DNA of 64,000 nucleotides from Chromatiaceae bacterium (lineage in GTDB: Bacteria > Pseudomonadota > Gammaproteobacteria > Chromatiales > Chromatiaceae): contig JACKMT010000006.1 of assembly GCA_024235255.1 (NCBI GenBank), positions 62,001-126,000 on the forward strand. The letters run 5' to 3'. Below are positions 7,572 through 17,700 of the stretch, piece after piece; the stretch's first letter is position 1, and the number at the start of each line of letters is the position of its first letter. The notes beneath the pieces are model-generated. The model made no database searches and had not been told where the DNA came from. It worked only from the letters and a program-made list of their open reading frames with translations. The position numbers and the translations under genes are program-made.

Positions 7572-9866
7572 ATGAAGAAATTATCCCGATTCATAATGCT
7601 CACTCTGCTGCTAAGCACTGTGTTCCATTCCGCTTTGAACGCAGCCGAGCCGATCGAGGTTACCGATATCCGCATCGAAGGCTTGCAGAGAATCTCGGCG
7701 GGTACGGTATTCAATTACCTCCCCGTTAGGATTGGCCAGCGCATAGCACCTGAGGATACTGCGGGTATTATTCGGGAGCTGTATAAAACCGGTTTTTTTA
7801 AAGATGTGAGGCTAGAGCGGGAAGCGGGGGTGCTCATAGTTACAGTTACAGAACGTCCTGCGATTGCGAAAATTGATATCTCCGGAAACAAATCGCTTGA
7901 AACAGATCAGCTTCTGACTTCGCTCAAAGATATCGGGCTGGCCGAAGGGCGAGTGCTGAATCGGTTCGTACTCGATCAGATTGAACAGGAGCTTGGGCGG
8001 CTCTTCTTTAACCTGGGTAAATACGGCGTTGAAATCGAAACTCAAGTGACGCCACTGGAGCGCAACCGGGTAGCCATCCTGATCGAAGTCCGCGAGGGCG
8101 TCACCGCACGCATCAAAAAGATCAATATCGTGGGTAACCAGACGATAGACGAAGAAGATTTGCTGGATGAATTCGAACTGAGCCCGAGCAACTTTCTTTC
8201 GTTCATCTCGAAAGATGACCAATACTCCCGGCAGAAACTCTCGGGTGATCTTGAGAAGTTGCGCTCCTACTACCTTGATCGTGGCTATATAAACTTCGAA
8301 ATCACCTCGACCCAGGTCTCAATCACACCGAACAAACAGGACATCTACATCACCATCAATCTGAACGAGGGGGATGTTTACAAGATCCGCGATATCAAAC
8401 TGACTGGAGAGTTGGTGGCACCGCCGGAGCAATTCTATCCGCTCATACATTTGAAGCGGAACAGCGAGTTTTCCAGGAAGCAGGTCCTGGAAAGCTCGGA
8501 AAGGATCAACGGGATGCTGGGGGACTTGGGCTACGCCTTTGCCAATGTTAACAATATTCCCGATATCGATGAGGATGCCAAAGAGGTCGATATCACATTC
8601 TTTCTCGATCCCGGCAAGCGTGTTTACGTCCGTCGCGTTAACATGGGTGGTAATAATCAGACTCGCGATGAGGTGCTTAGAAGGGAGATGCGGCAGCTTG
8701 AGGCTGCCTGGTTCTCTGCCGCCAAGGTGAAAGAGTCAAAAAAGCGCTTGCAGCGGCTTGACTATTTTGAAGAGGTTCATATAGAGACACCTGCGGTCGC
8801 AGGTTCCACCGATCAGGTGGACGTAAATGTAAGAGTTACCGAGAAGCCGATGGGTAACCTCGGCGCAGGTGTCGGTTTTTCCCAGTCGCAGGGCGCGATA
8901 TTCAACGCCAGCATTTCGCAAAACAATTTTCTGGGGACCGGCAAGCGCATAACCGCCGCATTTAATACAAGCGACGCAAATAAAGTCTATTCACTGGGTT
9001 ATACCAACCCTTACTATACCGTTGACGGTATCAGCCGCGGCTTCAATCTAAGCTATCGCGAGACCGACTTCTCAGAGGTCGACACCGCGCGCTACCTAAT
9101 CGACAGTTTTGTTGCAGGTGTAACTTTCGGTGTTCCCACCAGCGAAACCGACCGGTTGGTATTCGATCTCGATATCGATTCAACCAAGTTTAAATTGGGA
9201 GAAACAGCCTCCGAAGAACTGAGCAAGTATCAGGAGGAGAACGGAAAGGATACCAACAGTCTGCTCGCGGGACTGAGTTGGTCACACGATTCACGGGATT
9301 CAGCACTGCTGCCAACCGAAGGAGGGTATCAGCGCATATCGGGCACTGTTTCGGTTCCGGGTAGTGACCTTGAGTATTACACCCTGGAGTATGTCAACAA
9401 GTACTATATACCACTCAGCAAGACCTTCACTTTGGGGCTGGAAGGGAATCTCGGATACGGAGACTCTTACGGAAGTACTACCAAATTACCGCCATGGCGC
9501 AATTTTTTCGGAGGCGGTCGCAAAACGGTACGCGGATTCAAGGATTATAGTCTCGGACCCAGAGATAGCGAAGACGAACCGCTCGGCGGTAATCTGAAAG
9601 TGATTGGAAACTTGGAAGTGCTGTTTCCGGCGCCTTTCAAGTTGATGGAAAAATCTGTCCGCCTCGGTCTTTTCGTTGACGCCGGCAACGTTTACGATAT
9701 TACTGAAACCAGTTTCGATGCGGGTGAATTTCGCTATTCAACGGGAATTTCCGGATTCTGGCTCTCTCCGTTTGGTGCCTTTGGTATAAGTTTCGGTTTT
9801 CCGTTGAACGACGAACCGGATGATGAAACGGAAATCTTCCAGTTTGCATTTGGATCTGCTTTTTAA
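7572..9866 (+). CDS. bamA: Outer membrane protein assembly factor BamA
   Basis: BamA is the core of the BAM complex that folds and inserts beta-barrel proteins. A signal peptide ends around residue 24 (ALNA before AEP). Five POTRA domains follow to about residue 425, then an Omp85 beta-barrel to residue 764. The barrel contains the conserved GGRKTVRGFKDYSLGPRD (VRGF/Y motif, near 650), and the chain ends in an aromatic residue (GSAF), as expected for a BAM substrate. It is a little shorter than E. coli BamA (810). A 139-base gap separates it from rseP, enough for its own promoter; I could not identify a convincing sigma-E site there. Confidence 0.98.
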   Translation: MKKLSRFIMLTLLLSTVFHSALNAAEPIEVTDIRIEGLQRISAGTVFNYLPVRIGQRIAPEDTAGIIRELYKTGFFKDVRLEREAGVLIVTVTERPAIAKIDISGNKSLETDQLLTSLKDIGLAEGRVLNRFVLDQIEQELGRLFFNLGKYGVEIETQVTPLERNRVAILIEVREGVTARIKKINIVGNQTIDEEDLLDEFELSPSNFLSFISKDDQYSRQKLSGDLEKLRSYYLDRGYINFEITSTQVSITPNKQDIYITINLNEGDVYKIRDIKLTGELVAPPEQFYPLIHLKRNSEFSRKQVLESSERINGMLGDLGYAFANVNNIPDIDEDAKEVDITFFLDPGKRVYVRRVNMGGNNQTRDEVLRREMRQLEAAWFSAAKVKESKKRLQRLDYFEEVHIETPAVAGSTDQVDVNVRVTEKPMGNLGAGVGFSQSQGAIFNASISQNNFLGTGKRITAAFNTSDANKVYSLGYTNPYYTVDGISRGFNLSYRETDFSEVDTARYLIDSFVAGVTFGVPTSETDRLVFDLDIDSTKFKLGETASEELSKYQEENGKDTNSLLAGLSWSHDSRDSALLPTEGGYQRISGTVSVPGSDLEYYTLEYVNKYYIPLSKTFTLGLEGNLGYGDSYGSTTKLPPWRNFFGGGRKTVRGFKDYSLGPRDSEDEPLGGNLKVIGNLEVLFPAPFKLMEKSVRLGLFVDAGNVYDITETSFDAGEFRYSTGISGFWLSPFGAFGISFGFPLNDEPDDETEIFQFAFGSAF

Positions 9867-9884
9867 CTGTTTTGGAGAATTATT

Positions 9885-10391
9885 TTGAAAACGTCTCTGT
9901 TGGTTCTGGTCATGGTCGGGTTTTTAGCTGTATTGAATGTTGCGGCCGCGGCAGACGTAAAAATCGGCGTGGTGGATGTTGCAAAACTGCTTGAGGAGTC
10001 CCCCCAGGCTGAAGGTTTAAGAAAGCGGCTTGATTCGGAGTTCCAGCGGCGCAGCCAGGAGTTGTTGAGTCAGCAGAAGCAGCTAAAGAATCTCACCGAC
10101 AAACTGACTCGCGACGGTGCAGTCATGAGCAGTTCGGAGCAGACGCGCCTGGAGCAGGATATCCGCACCCGCCGCCGGCAACTGAAGGCTTCCAGTGATG
10201 AGTTCCGCGAGGATTTAAACTTGCGGCGCAACGAGGAGTCCCAGAAACTGCGGCTTCAGTTGACCGAAGTTATTCATCAACTTGGAAAAGACGAAAATAT
10301 CGACCTGATTCTGGATAACGCGGTTTATGCCAGCGGCAGGGTGAATTTAACCGAAAAAGTGTTGGCACGGCTACGAGCCCAAGCCAAGTAA
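9885..10391 (+). CDS. skp: Periplasmic chaperone Skp (OmpH family)
   Basis: Skp is a trimeric periplasmic chaperone that holds unfolded outer-membrane proteins on their way to BamA. The 168 residues have a cleavable signal peptide (cleavage around AAA/DVKIG, residues 21-23), then the short beta body starting KIGVVDVAKLL and a long charged alpha-helical stretch (about 45-130) forming the jellyfish-like tentacles. The start is TTG at 9885, supported by TTGGAG at 9872-9877 and by the complete signal peptide. It follows bamA by 18 bases and precedes lpxD, the usual order. Confidence 0.96.
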   Translation: MKTSLLVLVMVGFLAVLNVAAAADVKIGVVDVAKLLEESPQAEGLRKRLDSEFQRRSQELLSQQKQLKNLTDKLTRDGAVMSSSEQTRLEQDIRTRRRQLKASSDEFREDLNLRRNEESQKLRLQLTEVIHQLGKDENIDLILDNAVYASGRVNLTEKVLARLRAQAK

Positions 10392-10410
10392 TTCACGCGG
10401 GGTTGTAACC

Positions 10411-11451
10411 TTGGCGTATCGATTGGGTGATTTGGCCAAGCGGGTAGGTGCCGAACTGAGGGGAGATGCGGATTGCGAGGTCGTACGCGTCGACCAATTG
10501 CAGAGTGCAACGGCCGGCGCCATCAGTTTTCTGGCAAATCGCCAGTATTTGAAATACCTGTCCGACACACTCGCTTCTGCAGTCATTATTCCTCCTGAAC
10601 TGGCAGACAGATCGCCGGTTAATGCGCTGATCAGCAATAATCCCTACCTCTGCTATGCACAGGTCGCTGCTATTCTCCATCCAAGCCGGGAATTCGGACC
10701 AGGGATCCATCACACAGCAGTGGTTGCGGAAGATGCAGAGCTTGCCGAGGGTGTCTGGATTGGTCCCTGTGCAGTTGTAGAGGCGGGCTCCCGCATCGGA
10801 TCAGGTGTCTTTATCGGTCCCGGTTGTGTAGTTGGGTCGGGCAGCTCGATCGGGCGGGAAAGCAGGCTGGTTGCCAATGTCACGCTCTGTTCCCGGGTCA
10901 GACTTGGAGAACGGGTGCTCATTCATCCTGGGGCGGTAATCGGCAGCGATGGATTCGGTCTGGCAAACGACAATGGAAAATGGATTAAAGTGCCTCAACT
11001 TGGGGGTGTCAGCATCGGCAACGATGTCGAGATAGGTGCCAACACGACAATCGACTGCGGTACGATCAGTGATACGGTAATCGCTGATGGAGCGAAATTG
11101 GATAATCAGATCCAGATTGCGCACAACGTCGAAATTGGAGAGAACACCGCGATTGCCGGCTGTGTGGGAATCGCCGGTTCAACCAAAGTGGGTAAAAACT
11201 GCACACTTGGCGGGGGCGTTGGTCTGTCAGGTCACCTCGAAATTGGTGACAACGTACACTTTTCAGGGCAGTCGCTCGTTACTCGTTCGTTTACGGAGCC
11301 AGGGTTCTATAGCGGCAACCTGCCGGCGGTAACGAACAGTGAATGGCGCAAAACCGTCGCACGGATCCGGCGAATGAATGATATGATGCAGCGCCTCAAG
11401 GCTTTGGAGAAGCAGATAGAAAAACTTAATAACGGGCAAAAACCTGTTTGA
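10411..11451 (+). CDS. lpxD: UDP-3-O-(3-hydroxyacyl)glucosamine N-acyltransferase
   Basis: LpxD adds the second 3-hydroxyacyl chain, from acyl-ACP, to UDP-3-O-acylglucosamine in lipid A synthesis. The N-terminal uridine-binding domain (1-100) is followed by a left-handed beta helix of hexapeptide repeats (about 105-300) and a C-terminal helix. The active-site His lies in QIQIAHNVEIGENT near residue 237. The 346 residues are typical (E. coli 341). The start is TTG at 10411, giving MAYRLGDLAKRVGAEL, a standard LpxD N terminus. It is one of several TTG starts in this operon. Confidence 0.97.
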   Translation: MAYRLGDLAKRVGAELRGDADCEVVRVDQLQSATAGAISFLANRQYLKYLSDTLASAVIIPPELADRSPVNALISNNPYLCYAQVAAILHPSREFGPGIHHTAVVAEDAELAEGVWIGPCAVVEAGSRIGSGVFIGPGCVVGSGSSIGRESRLVANVTLCSRVRLGERVLIHPGAVIGSDGFGLANDNGKWIKVPQLGGVSIGNDVEIGANTTIDCGTISDTVIADGAKLDNQIQIAHNVEIGENTAIAGCVGIAGSTKVGKNCTLGGGVGLSGHLEIGDNVHFSGQSLVTRSFTEPGFYSGNLPAVTNSEWRKTVARIRRMNDMMQRLKALEKQIEKLNNGQKPV

Positions 11452-11523
11452 AGAGGCAGCACATATAACACGAGTCTATAGGTTAGAACGCTGAAGCTGC
11501 ATTCAGCACCCGGGAGTAAAATT

Positions 11524-11973
11524 TTGATAGTGATGGACATCCACAAGGTGCTGACACTTTTGCCGCACCGTTATCCCTTCCTTATGATCGACAGGGTGCT
11601 CGAAATTGAAGCACATCAGCGTATTTTGGCGACTAAGAATGTCACCTATAACGAGCCATTCTTTAACGGACATTTCCCGATTCGTCCGGTAATGCCGGGT
11701 GTACTGATTGTTGAGGCAATGGCTCAAGCCACCGCGCTCCTTGCTATGGAATCCAATCCGGAAACCGTGAGTGAAACTTCTATCTACCTGTTTGTCGGTA
11801 TCGATAAAGCCCGCTTTAAACGTCAGGTTGAACCTGGAGATCAACTGCAAATCGAGATGCACCAGAAAACACTGAAGAGAGGCATCGGTTTCTTTTCCGG
11901 AAGTGCCGTCGTGGACGGTAAGATTGCGGCCACGGCTGATATCATGTGCACCGCCAGAGATTTTCGAGATTGA
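11524..11973 (+). CDS. fabZ: 3-hydroxyacyl-[acyl-carrier-protein] dehydratase FabZ
   Basis: FabZ dehydrates 3-hydroxyacyl-ACP in fatty acid elongation and competes with LpxA for 3-hydroxyacyl-ACP. It has the hot-dog fold with the catalytic HFPIRPVMPGVLIVEAMAQ motif (His near residue 56, Glu near 70). At 149 residues it is a normal length. GGGAG at 11512-11516 is best spaced for TTG 11524; GTG 11530 and ATG 11533 are in-frame alternatives. Its TGA overlaps the probable lpxA start (TTGA at 11970-11973). Confidence 0.97.
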   Translation: MIVMDIHKVLTLLPHRYPFLMIDRVLEIEAHQRILATKNVTYNEPFFNGHFPIRPVMPGVLIVEAMAQATALLAMESNPETVSETSIYLFVGIDKARFKRQVEPGDQLQIEMHQKTLKRGIGFFSGSAVVDGKIAATADIMCTARDFRD

Positions 11974-12740
11974 TCGACGCGCGCGCTGTCGTTGATTCCC
12001 GGTCTCATATCGATGAGGGCGTGCATATCGGACCGTTCAGCGTTATCGGCCCCGAAGTTCAGGTCGGCCGTGGAACAGAGATCGGTTCACATGTTGTGAT
12101 TAAAGGTCCTACGGTTATTGGCAGAGATAACCGGATATCCCAGTTCGCGTCGCTTGGAGATGATCCACAAGACATGAAATATGCCGGAGAGCCGACCTGT
12201 CTCGAAATAGGTGATAGAAATGTCATCCGCGAATTTGCCACCATCAATCGCGGAACCGTCCAGGGCGGCGGTATCACGCGTATCGGCAATGACAATCTTT
12301 TCATGGCTTATATACATGTGGCCCATGATTGCCTGATAGGGAACCATGTCATCATGGCCAACGGCGCCTCCCTGGGCGGCCATGTCAGCATCGATGATTA
12401 TGCCATCTTGGGTGGATTTACCATGGTGCACCAGTTCTGCCGCATCGGGGTGCACGCATTCTGCTCGATGGGAACAGGTATAACGAAAGATGTACCGCCA
12501 TTTCTCATGGTGGCGGGAAAACCCGCTAAACCGCATGGTATCAATAGTGAAGGACTGCATCGCCGTGGCTTCAGTGCTGCAACAATTCAGCAGATCAAAC
12601 ACGCGTATAAGACGCTCTATTTGCGACATTTGAAGTTGGAAGAGGCGGTAATTCTGCTGCAGAAATTGGCCGCTGACTCACCTGAAGTGGGCGTGTTTGC
12701 CGAATTTGTGAAAAGCCGTTCCCGCAGCATCGTCCGTTAG
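11970..12740 (+). CDS. lpxA: UDP-N-acetylglucosamine 3-O-acyltransferase
   Basis: LpxA catalyses the first step of lipid A synthesis, moving a 3-hydroxyacyl chain from ACP to UDP-GlcNAc. It is a trimeric left-handed beta helix of hexapeptide repeats (for example HIGPFSVIGPEVQVGRG) with the catalytic His in AYIHVAHDCLIGNHV. A GTG at 11946 extends the frame upstream, but TTG 11970 gives the family N terminus MIDARAVV and overlaps the fabZ stop as TTGA, so I chose it. The resulting 256 residues are close to E. coli LpxA (262). Confidence 0.96.
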   Translation: MIDARAVVDSRSHIDEGVHIGPFSVIGPEVQVGRGTEIGSHVVIKGPTVIGRDNRISQFASLGDDPQDMKYAGEPTCLEIGDRNVIREFATINRGTVQGGGITRIGNDNLFMAYIHVAHDCLIGNHVIMANGASLGGHVSIDDYAILGGFTMVHQFCRIGVHAFCSMGTGITKDVPPFLMVAGKPAKPHGINSEGLHRRGFSAATIQQIKHAYKTLYLRHLKLEEAVILLQKLAADSPEVGVFAEFVKSRSRSIVR

Positions 12741-12887
12741 CGTGCGTGCACTCCGCACTCCCCCCGAAGGCGGGCATGCTTCCGATAAAGCTGGGCGTTC
12801 TGTGAGAGCAATGCGGCGTTATCTGTTGTACAGCCAAATCGGTTCGTCAGTTTTCTGGATGATTGGATTTTCAGAGTCAAATTACCG

Positions 12888-14048
12888 ATGCGGGAAACGA
12901 ATTTGAGAATTGGCCTCGTAGCGAATGAGCCTTCCGGCGATCTGCTCGCCGCCGGCCTGATGCGCGAGTTGAAAAAACGGGTGCCCGGGATTGTGTTTGA
13001 CGGGGTTGGCGGTCCCCTTATGGAGCAGGAGGGAATGATAAGCCTTTACCCCATGGACCGTTTGTCGGTAATGGGATTGGTGGAGGTGGTTAAACATCTG
13101 CCAGGACTGTTGTCGATCCGAAATGGGCTGAAGCGCCACTTTCTTGCGCATCCGCCAGATCTGTTTATCGGTGTGGATGCCCCCGATTTCAATCTCGGTC
13201 TGGAAAAAAGCCTCAAAGCGGCCGGTATACCCACAGTGCATTATGTCAGCCCCACCGTTTGGGCATGGCGTCCCGGAAGAGTCAAAAAAATCAGGGCTTC
13301 CATCGATCTCATGTTGAGTATCTTTCCGTTTGAAGTGGAATTCCTGAAATCCCATCATGTTCCTGTCGATTATATCGGCCACCCGCTGGCCGATGAGATC
13401 GCGTTGCAGACGGACCAGCTTGCAGCGCGGCGGATGCTTGATGTTGCTCCGTCGGCACGCGTGATTGCAATGCTGCCTGGCAGCCGTCTGAGTGAGATAG
13501 AGGCACTGGCCGGAATATTTCTGAAAACTGCCCAAGCCTGCCGTGAACAAGCCCCGGATCTGCAGTTTCTGGTGCCGCTGATTAACGCAAAAACAAGGGT
13601 GGCTTTTACAGCGATGTGGCGTGAAGTTGCCCCGGAATTGGAAATTATGCTGCTGGACGGAGCATCGCGGGATGCCATGTTGAGCGCTGATGCAGTACTG
13701 ACGGCCTCCGGCACTGCAACCCTTGAGGCGATGCTGCTGAAACGTCCGATGGTGGTGGCTTACCGGGTAAACCCGTTGACCTACCGCATCGTAAAAACCT
13801 TTGATTTGGTGAAAACGCCGTTTATCTCCATGGCCAATCTGTTGGCCGGAGAAGCGTTGGCACCCGAGTTTATTCAGCATGAGGCAACACCGGCAGCACT
13901 CTCCGGTGCACTGCTCGGTATGCTGGATTCGCCGGCTAGAATCGATTACATAAAAGGGGTCTACAACAACGTCCATCGACAGTTGCGCCAGGATTCCAGT
14001 GCCAAGGCGGCCGCAGCGGTTTTAGGGTTGCTGGAGAAGCGCCATTGA
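12888..14048 (+). CDS. lpxB: Lipid-A-disaccharide synthase
   Basis: LpxB (glycosyltransferase family 19) joins UDP-2,3-diacylglucosamine and lipid X into the beta-1,6 disaccharide at the inner face of the cytoplasmic membrane. Recognisable regions are VANEPSGDLLAAGLM (residues 11-25), FDGVGGPLMEQEG, VDAPDFNLGLEK near 102, HYVSPTVWAWRPGR near 125, and the donor-binding LPGSRLSEIE near 200. The 386 residues fit. A 147-base gap separates it from lpxA; I see no gene in that gap. The stop overlaps the TTG start of rnhB (TTGA). Confidence 0.98.
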   Translation: MRETNLRIGLVANEPSGDLLAAGLMRELKKRVPGIVFDGVGGPLMEQEGMISLYPMDRLSVMGLVEVVKHLPGLLSIRNGLKRHFLAHPPDLFIGVDAPDFNLGLEKSLKAAGIPTVHYVSPTVWAWRPGRVKKIRASIDLMLSIFPFEVEFLKSHHVPVDYIGHPLADEIALQTDQLAARRMLDVAPSARVIAMLPGSRLSEIEALAGIFLKTAQACREQAPDLQFLVPLINAKTRVAFTAMWREVAPELEIMLLDGASRDAMLSADAVLTASGTATLEAMLLKRPMVVAYRVNPLTYRIVKTFDLVKTPFISMANLLAGEALAPEFIQHEATPAALSGALLGMLDSPARIDYIKGVYNNVHRQLRQDSSAKAAAAVLGLLEKRH

Positions 14049-14626
14049 CACCGACTTTCCCCTTATTGACAGCCGGAGTCGACGAGGTCGGCCGGGGTCC
14101 ACTGGCCGGGCCGGTGATCGCAGCGGCTGTGATACTGGATCCGGACAATCCTATTGCGGGAATAGGCGATTCCAAGAAGTTAAGCGACCGACGCCGCCAG
14201 CTGTTGTCCGTATTGATCCGGAAGCAGGCGATCGCCTGGGCTGTTGGCCGCGCCGAAGCGGAGGAGATAGACCGCTTGAACATACTGCAGGCTAGTCTCC
14301 TGGCGATGCGCCGGGCGGTGGCCGCACTGCCGATAGCGGCGCAGCACGTCATGGTGGATGGGAACTACTGTCCCGAACTCGGCTGCAGCGTCGAGGCTGT
14401 AGTCGGCGGGGACGCCAGCGTTGCAGCCATTGGCGCAGCCTCGATTGTTGCAAAAGTGGTGCGGGACCGGGAGATGATTGCGCTGGATAGCCGCTATCCC
14501 GGTTACGGTTTCGCGCGGCACAAAGGTTATCCGACCAGACTGCATCTGGAAGCGCTCTCCCGCTTAGGGGTCAGCGAGATTCATCGCCGCTCCTTTGCGC
14601 CGGTAAAGCGCCTGTTGCAGATTTAG
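14045..14626 (+). CDS. rnhB: Ribonuclease HII
   Basis: RNase HII cleaves the RNA strand of RNA-DNA hybrids and removes single ribonucleotides from DNA. The signature AGVDEVGRGPLAGPVIAAAV near residue 11 holds two of the catalytic acidic residues (D-E), with further ones in VMVDGNY and ASIVAKVVRDREM. The 193 residues match E. coli (198). It begins at TTG 14045, overlapping the lpxB TGA, so it is translated by coupling. The lpxB-rnhB-dnaE order is the conserved gammaproteobacterial one. Confidence 0.97.
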   Translation: MTPTFPLLTAGVDEVGRGPLAGPVIAAAVILDPDNPIAGIGDSKKLSDRRRQLLSVLIRKQAIAWAVGRAEAEEIDRLNILQASLLAMRRAVAALPIAAQHVMVDGNYCPELGCSVEAVVGGDASVAAIGAASIVAKVVRDREMIALDSRYPGYGFARHKGYPTRLHLEALSRLGVSEIHRRSFAPVKRLLQI

Positions 14627-14723
14627 CGTCTCGTTTCCGGCGCTGATCTGGGGTATGAGTCCGGTTCCACCCGACTCCTTTCGCCGCTGTCGCAAGCAGG
14701 GCGGCTGTGGTTAAATTCAGCTC

Positions 14724-17700
14724 ATGGCAGATCCCGCATTCGTTCACCTCTGCGTTCACTCCGAGTACTCGTTGTTGGACGGTCTGGTACGTATAAAACC
14801 GCTGGTGAAGGCGGTCGCCGCCAGTGGCATGCCTGCTGTTGCCGTCACCGATCAGGGCAATCTTTTCGCGCTGGTAAAATTTTACAAGGCCGCACGCGCT
14901 GCCGGGGTCAAGCCGCTGATGGGTGTGGATGCCCTGGTCAGGGACGGCCACGACAGCAGCAATCCATTCCGTATCGTGCTGCTGGTGCAGAATGATCTCG
15001 GTTACCGCAACCTAATCAGGCTGGTCTCCAGAAGTTACCGCGAGGGCCAGCATCTGGGGCGGCCGCTGATGGAGCGTGATTGGCTGGATCGGCAAAGCTG
15101 CAGCGGACTCATCGCACTCTCCGGGGGGCGCTGGGGGGATGTCGGCCGTGCGCTGTTGAGTGAGAACCGGGACACGGCGAAATCCCTGCTGGCGGAGTGG
15201 ATCGAAATATTCGGCGACCGCTACTATCTTGAGCTGCAGCGCACCGGAAGGGAGCGGGAAGAGGATTGTCTGCACGCGAGCGTTGCGCTGGCGCAGGAGT
15301 TCAATCTCCCGGTGGTTGCAACCAATGATGTGCGTTTTCTCGATCCCGATGATTTTGAAGCGCACGAGATCCGGGTCTGTATTCACGATGGCCGGACGTT
15401 GGAGGATCCGCGTCGTCTGCGCATTTACAGCCCGCAACAATACCTGCGTACGCCACAACAGATGGCGCAGCTCTTCTCCGATATCCCAGAGGCGCTGGAA
15501 AACAGTGTGGAGATCGCCAAGCGCTGTAACCTTGAGCTCTCGCTGGGTGAGACTTATCTGCCGGATTTTACGCTGCCGGCGGGCATGACGGTCGAGGAGT
15601 ACTTCAGCCAGCAGTCTTACGCGGGGCTGGAGCGGCGGCTGCAGAGGATGCTCGAAAAACCTCCCGCAGAGCGCGCGGCGCTGCATGACAGCTATCGGGA
15701 ACGACTGCAGCTGGAACTGGATGTGATCAACCAGATGGGATTTCCGGGCTATTTTCTGATTGTTGCCGATTTCATACGCTGGGCCAGGGAGAACGATGTT
15801 CCGGTCGGTCCGGGGCGCGGCTCCGGTGCCGGCTCTCTGGTAGCCTATGCGCTCAAAATCACCGATCTCGACCCGATCGAGCATGATCTGCTGTTTGAGC
15901 GTTTTCTCAATCCGGAGCGTGTCTCGATGCCGGACTTCGATATCGATTTCTGCATGGATAAGCGCGACCGAGTGATCGAATATGTCGCCAACCGCTATGG
16001 CCGCGATTCGGTATCCCAGATCATCACTTACGGATCGATGGCAGCCAAAGCCGTGGTGCGCGATGTGGGCCGGGTATTGGGGCATCCGTACGGATTTACC
16101 GACCGCATAGCAAAAATGGTGCCGTTCGAAATCGGCATGACATTGGATAGAGCACTCACCGAGAGCGAAGATCTGGGTCAGGCCTATCGCACCGATGAGG
16201 AGGTGACGCAGCTCATCGATATGGCCAGAAAGTTGGAGGGATTGGCGAGAAATGCCGGTAAGCACGCCGGTGGCGTGGTGATCGCCCCCACGGTGCTGAC
16301 CGATTTCACGCCACTCTACTGCGAACCGGGCGGCGCCAATCTGGTCACCCAGTTCGACAAAGACGATGTGGAGCAGGTCGGGCTGGTCAAGTTCGATTTT
16401 CTCGGACTGCGCACTCTGACCATTGTTGATTGGGCGCTCAAGACCGTGAACCGGCAGCGTCTGGCACAGGGTCGGGATCCGATCGACATCACAGCGATTC
16501 CGATGGATGACGAAGCCTCCTTCAACATGCTGAAACGCTGCGAGACGACGGCAGTGTTTCAGCTTGAATCGCGCGGCATGAAGGAGTTGATCAAGAAGCT
16601 GCAGCCCGACTGTTTCGAGGATATCACCGCGCTGGTGGCGCTGTTCCGGCCAGGCCCGCTGCAGTCGGGTATGGTGGACGATTTTATTGCGCGTAAACAC
16701 GGCCAACAGGCTGTCGCCTATCCGCATCCTGATCTGGAACCGATTCTTAAACCCACCTACGGCGTCATACTCTATCAGGAGCAGGTGATGCAGATCGCAC
16801 AGGTGCTCGCCGGCTATTCGCTGGGAGGCGCCGATCTGCTGCGCAGAGCCATGGGCAAGAAAAAACCGGCGGAGATGGCCAAGCAGCGGGCTATCTTCGT
16901 CGAAGGAGCGGTGAGCCGGGGTGTGGATACCGATACTGCGACTTATATTTTCGACCTGATGGAGAAGTTCGCCGGATACGGTTTTAACAAGTCCCATTCA
17001 GCCGCCTATGCGTTAGTCTCGTATCAGACGATTTGGCTGAAAGCGCACTACCCGGCTGCCTTCATGGCGGCGGTGCTGTCCGCCGATATGGACACGACCG
17101 ACAAGGTGGTAACCCTGATCGAAGAGTGCCGCAGTATGAAGCTGACGGTCAATCCGCCCCATGTCAATCATTCTGCCTTCATGTTTACGGTAAGCGGGGA
17201 TGACGCCATCGTCTACGGACTGGGTGCGATAAAAGGGGTTGGCGAATCGGCAATAGAGAGCATTATCGCCGCGCGCGACAACGGCAACCCTTACCGGGAT
17301 CTATTCGATTTCTGCCGCCGCATCGATCTGCGGAAAGTCAATAAACGGGTGTTCGAGTCGCTGATAAAAGCCGGCGCGCTGGACCAGCTGGGGGCGAATA
17401 GAGCCGCTTTGATGGCACAGTTGCCAGCAGCACTGAAGATGGCAGAACAGCATCATGCGATGTTGGCGGCCGGGCAGGACGATCTGTTCGGCATTGCCAG
17501 TTCGGAGTCGCAGGTGGTGGCGGATCAAGTGGTTTCGGCCGATGCCGTTGAGTGGGACGATGAGCTGCGTCTGCAGGGCGAGAAGGAGACACTGGGGTTA
17601 TATCTGACCGGCCATCCGATTGACCGCTACCGGCCCGAGTTTGCCGGCCTTGGCATTACGCCAATCGCAGCACTGGCACTGGAAAAGGGAAATGGCAACG

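Noticed and set aside
12882..13976. 364-codon open frame on the minus strand
   Set aside because: Antisense to lpxB with low-complexity His/Gln-rich product and no recognisable domain.
15012..16997. 661-codon open frame on the minus strand
   Set aside because: It is exactly antisense to dnaE, shows no family motif, and arises from the GC-biased third codon positions of the real gene.
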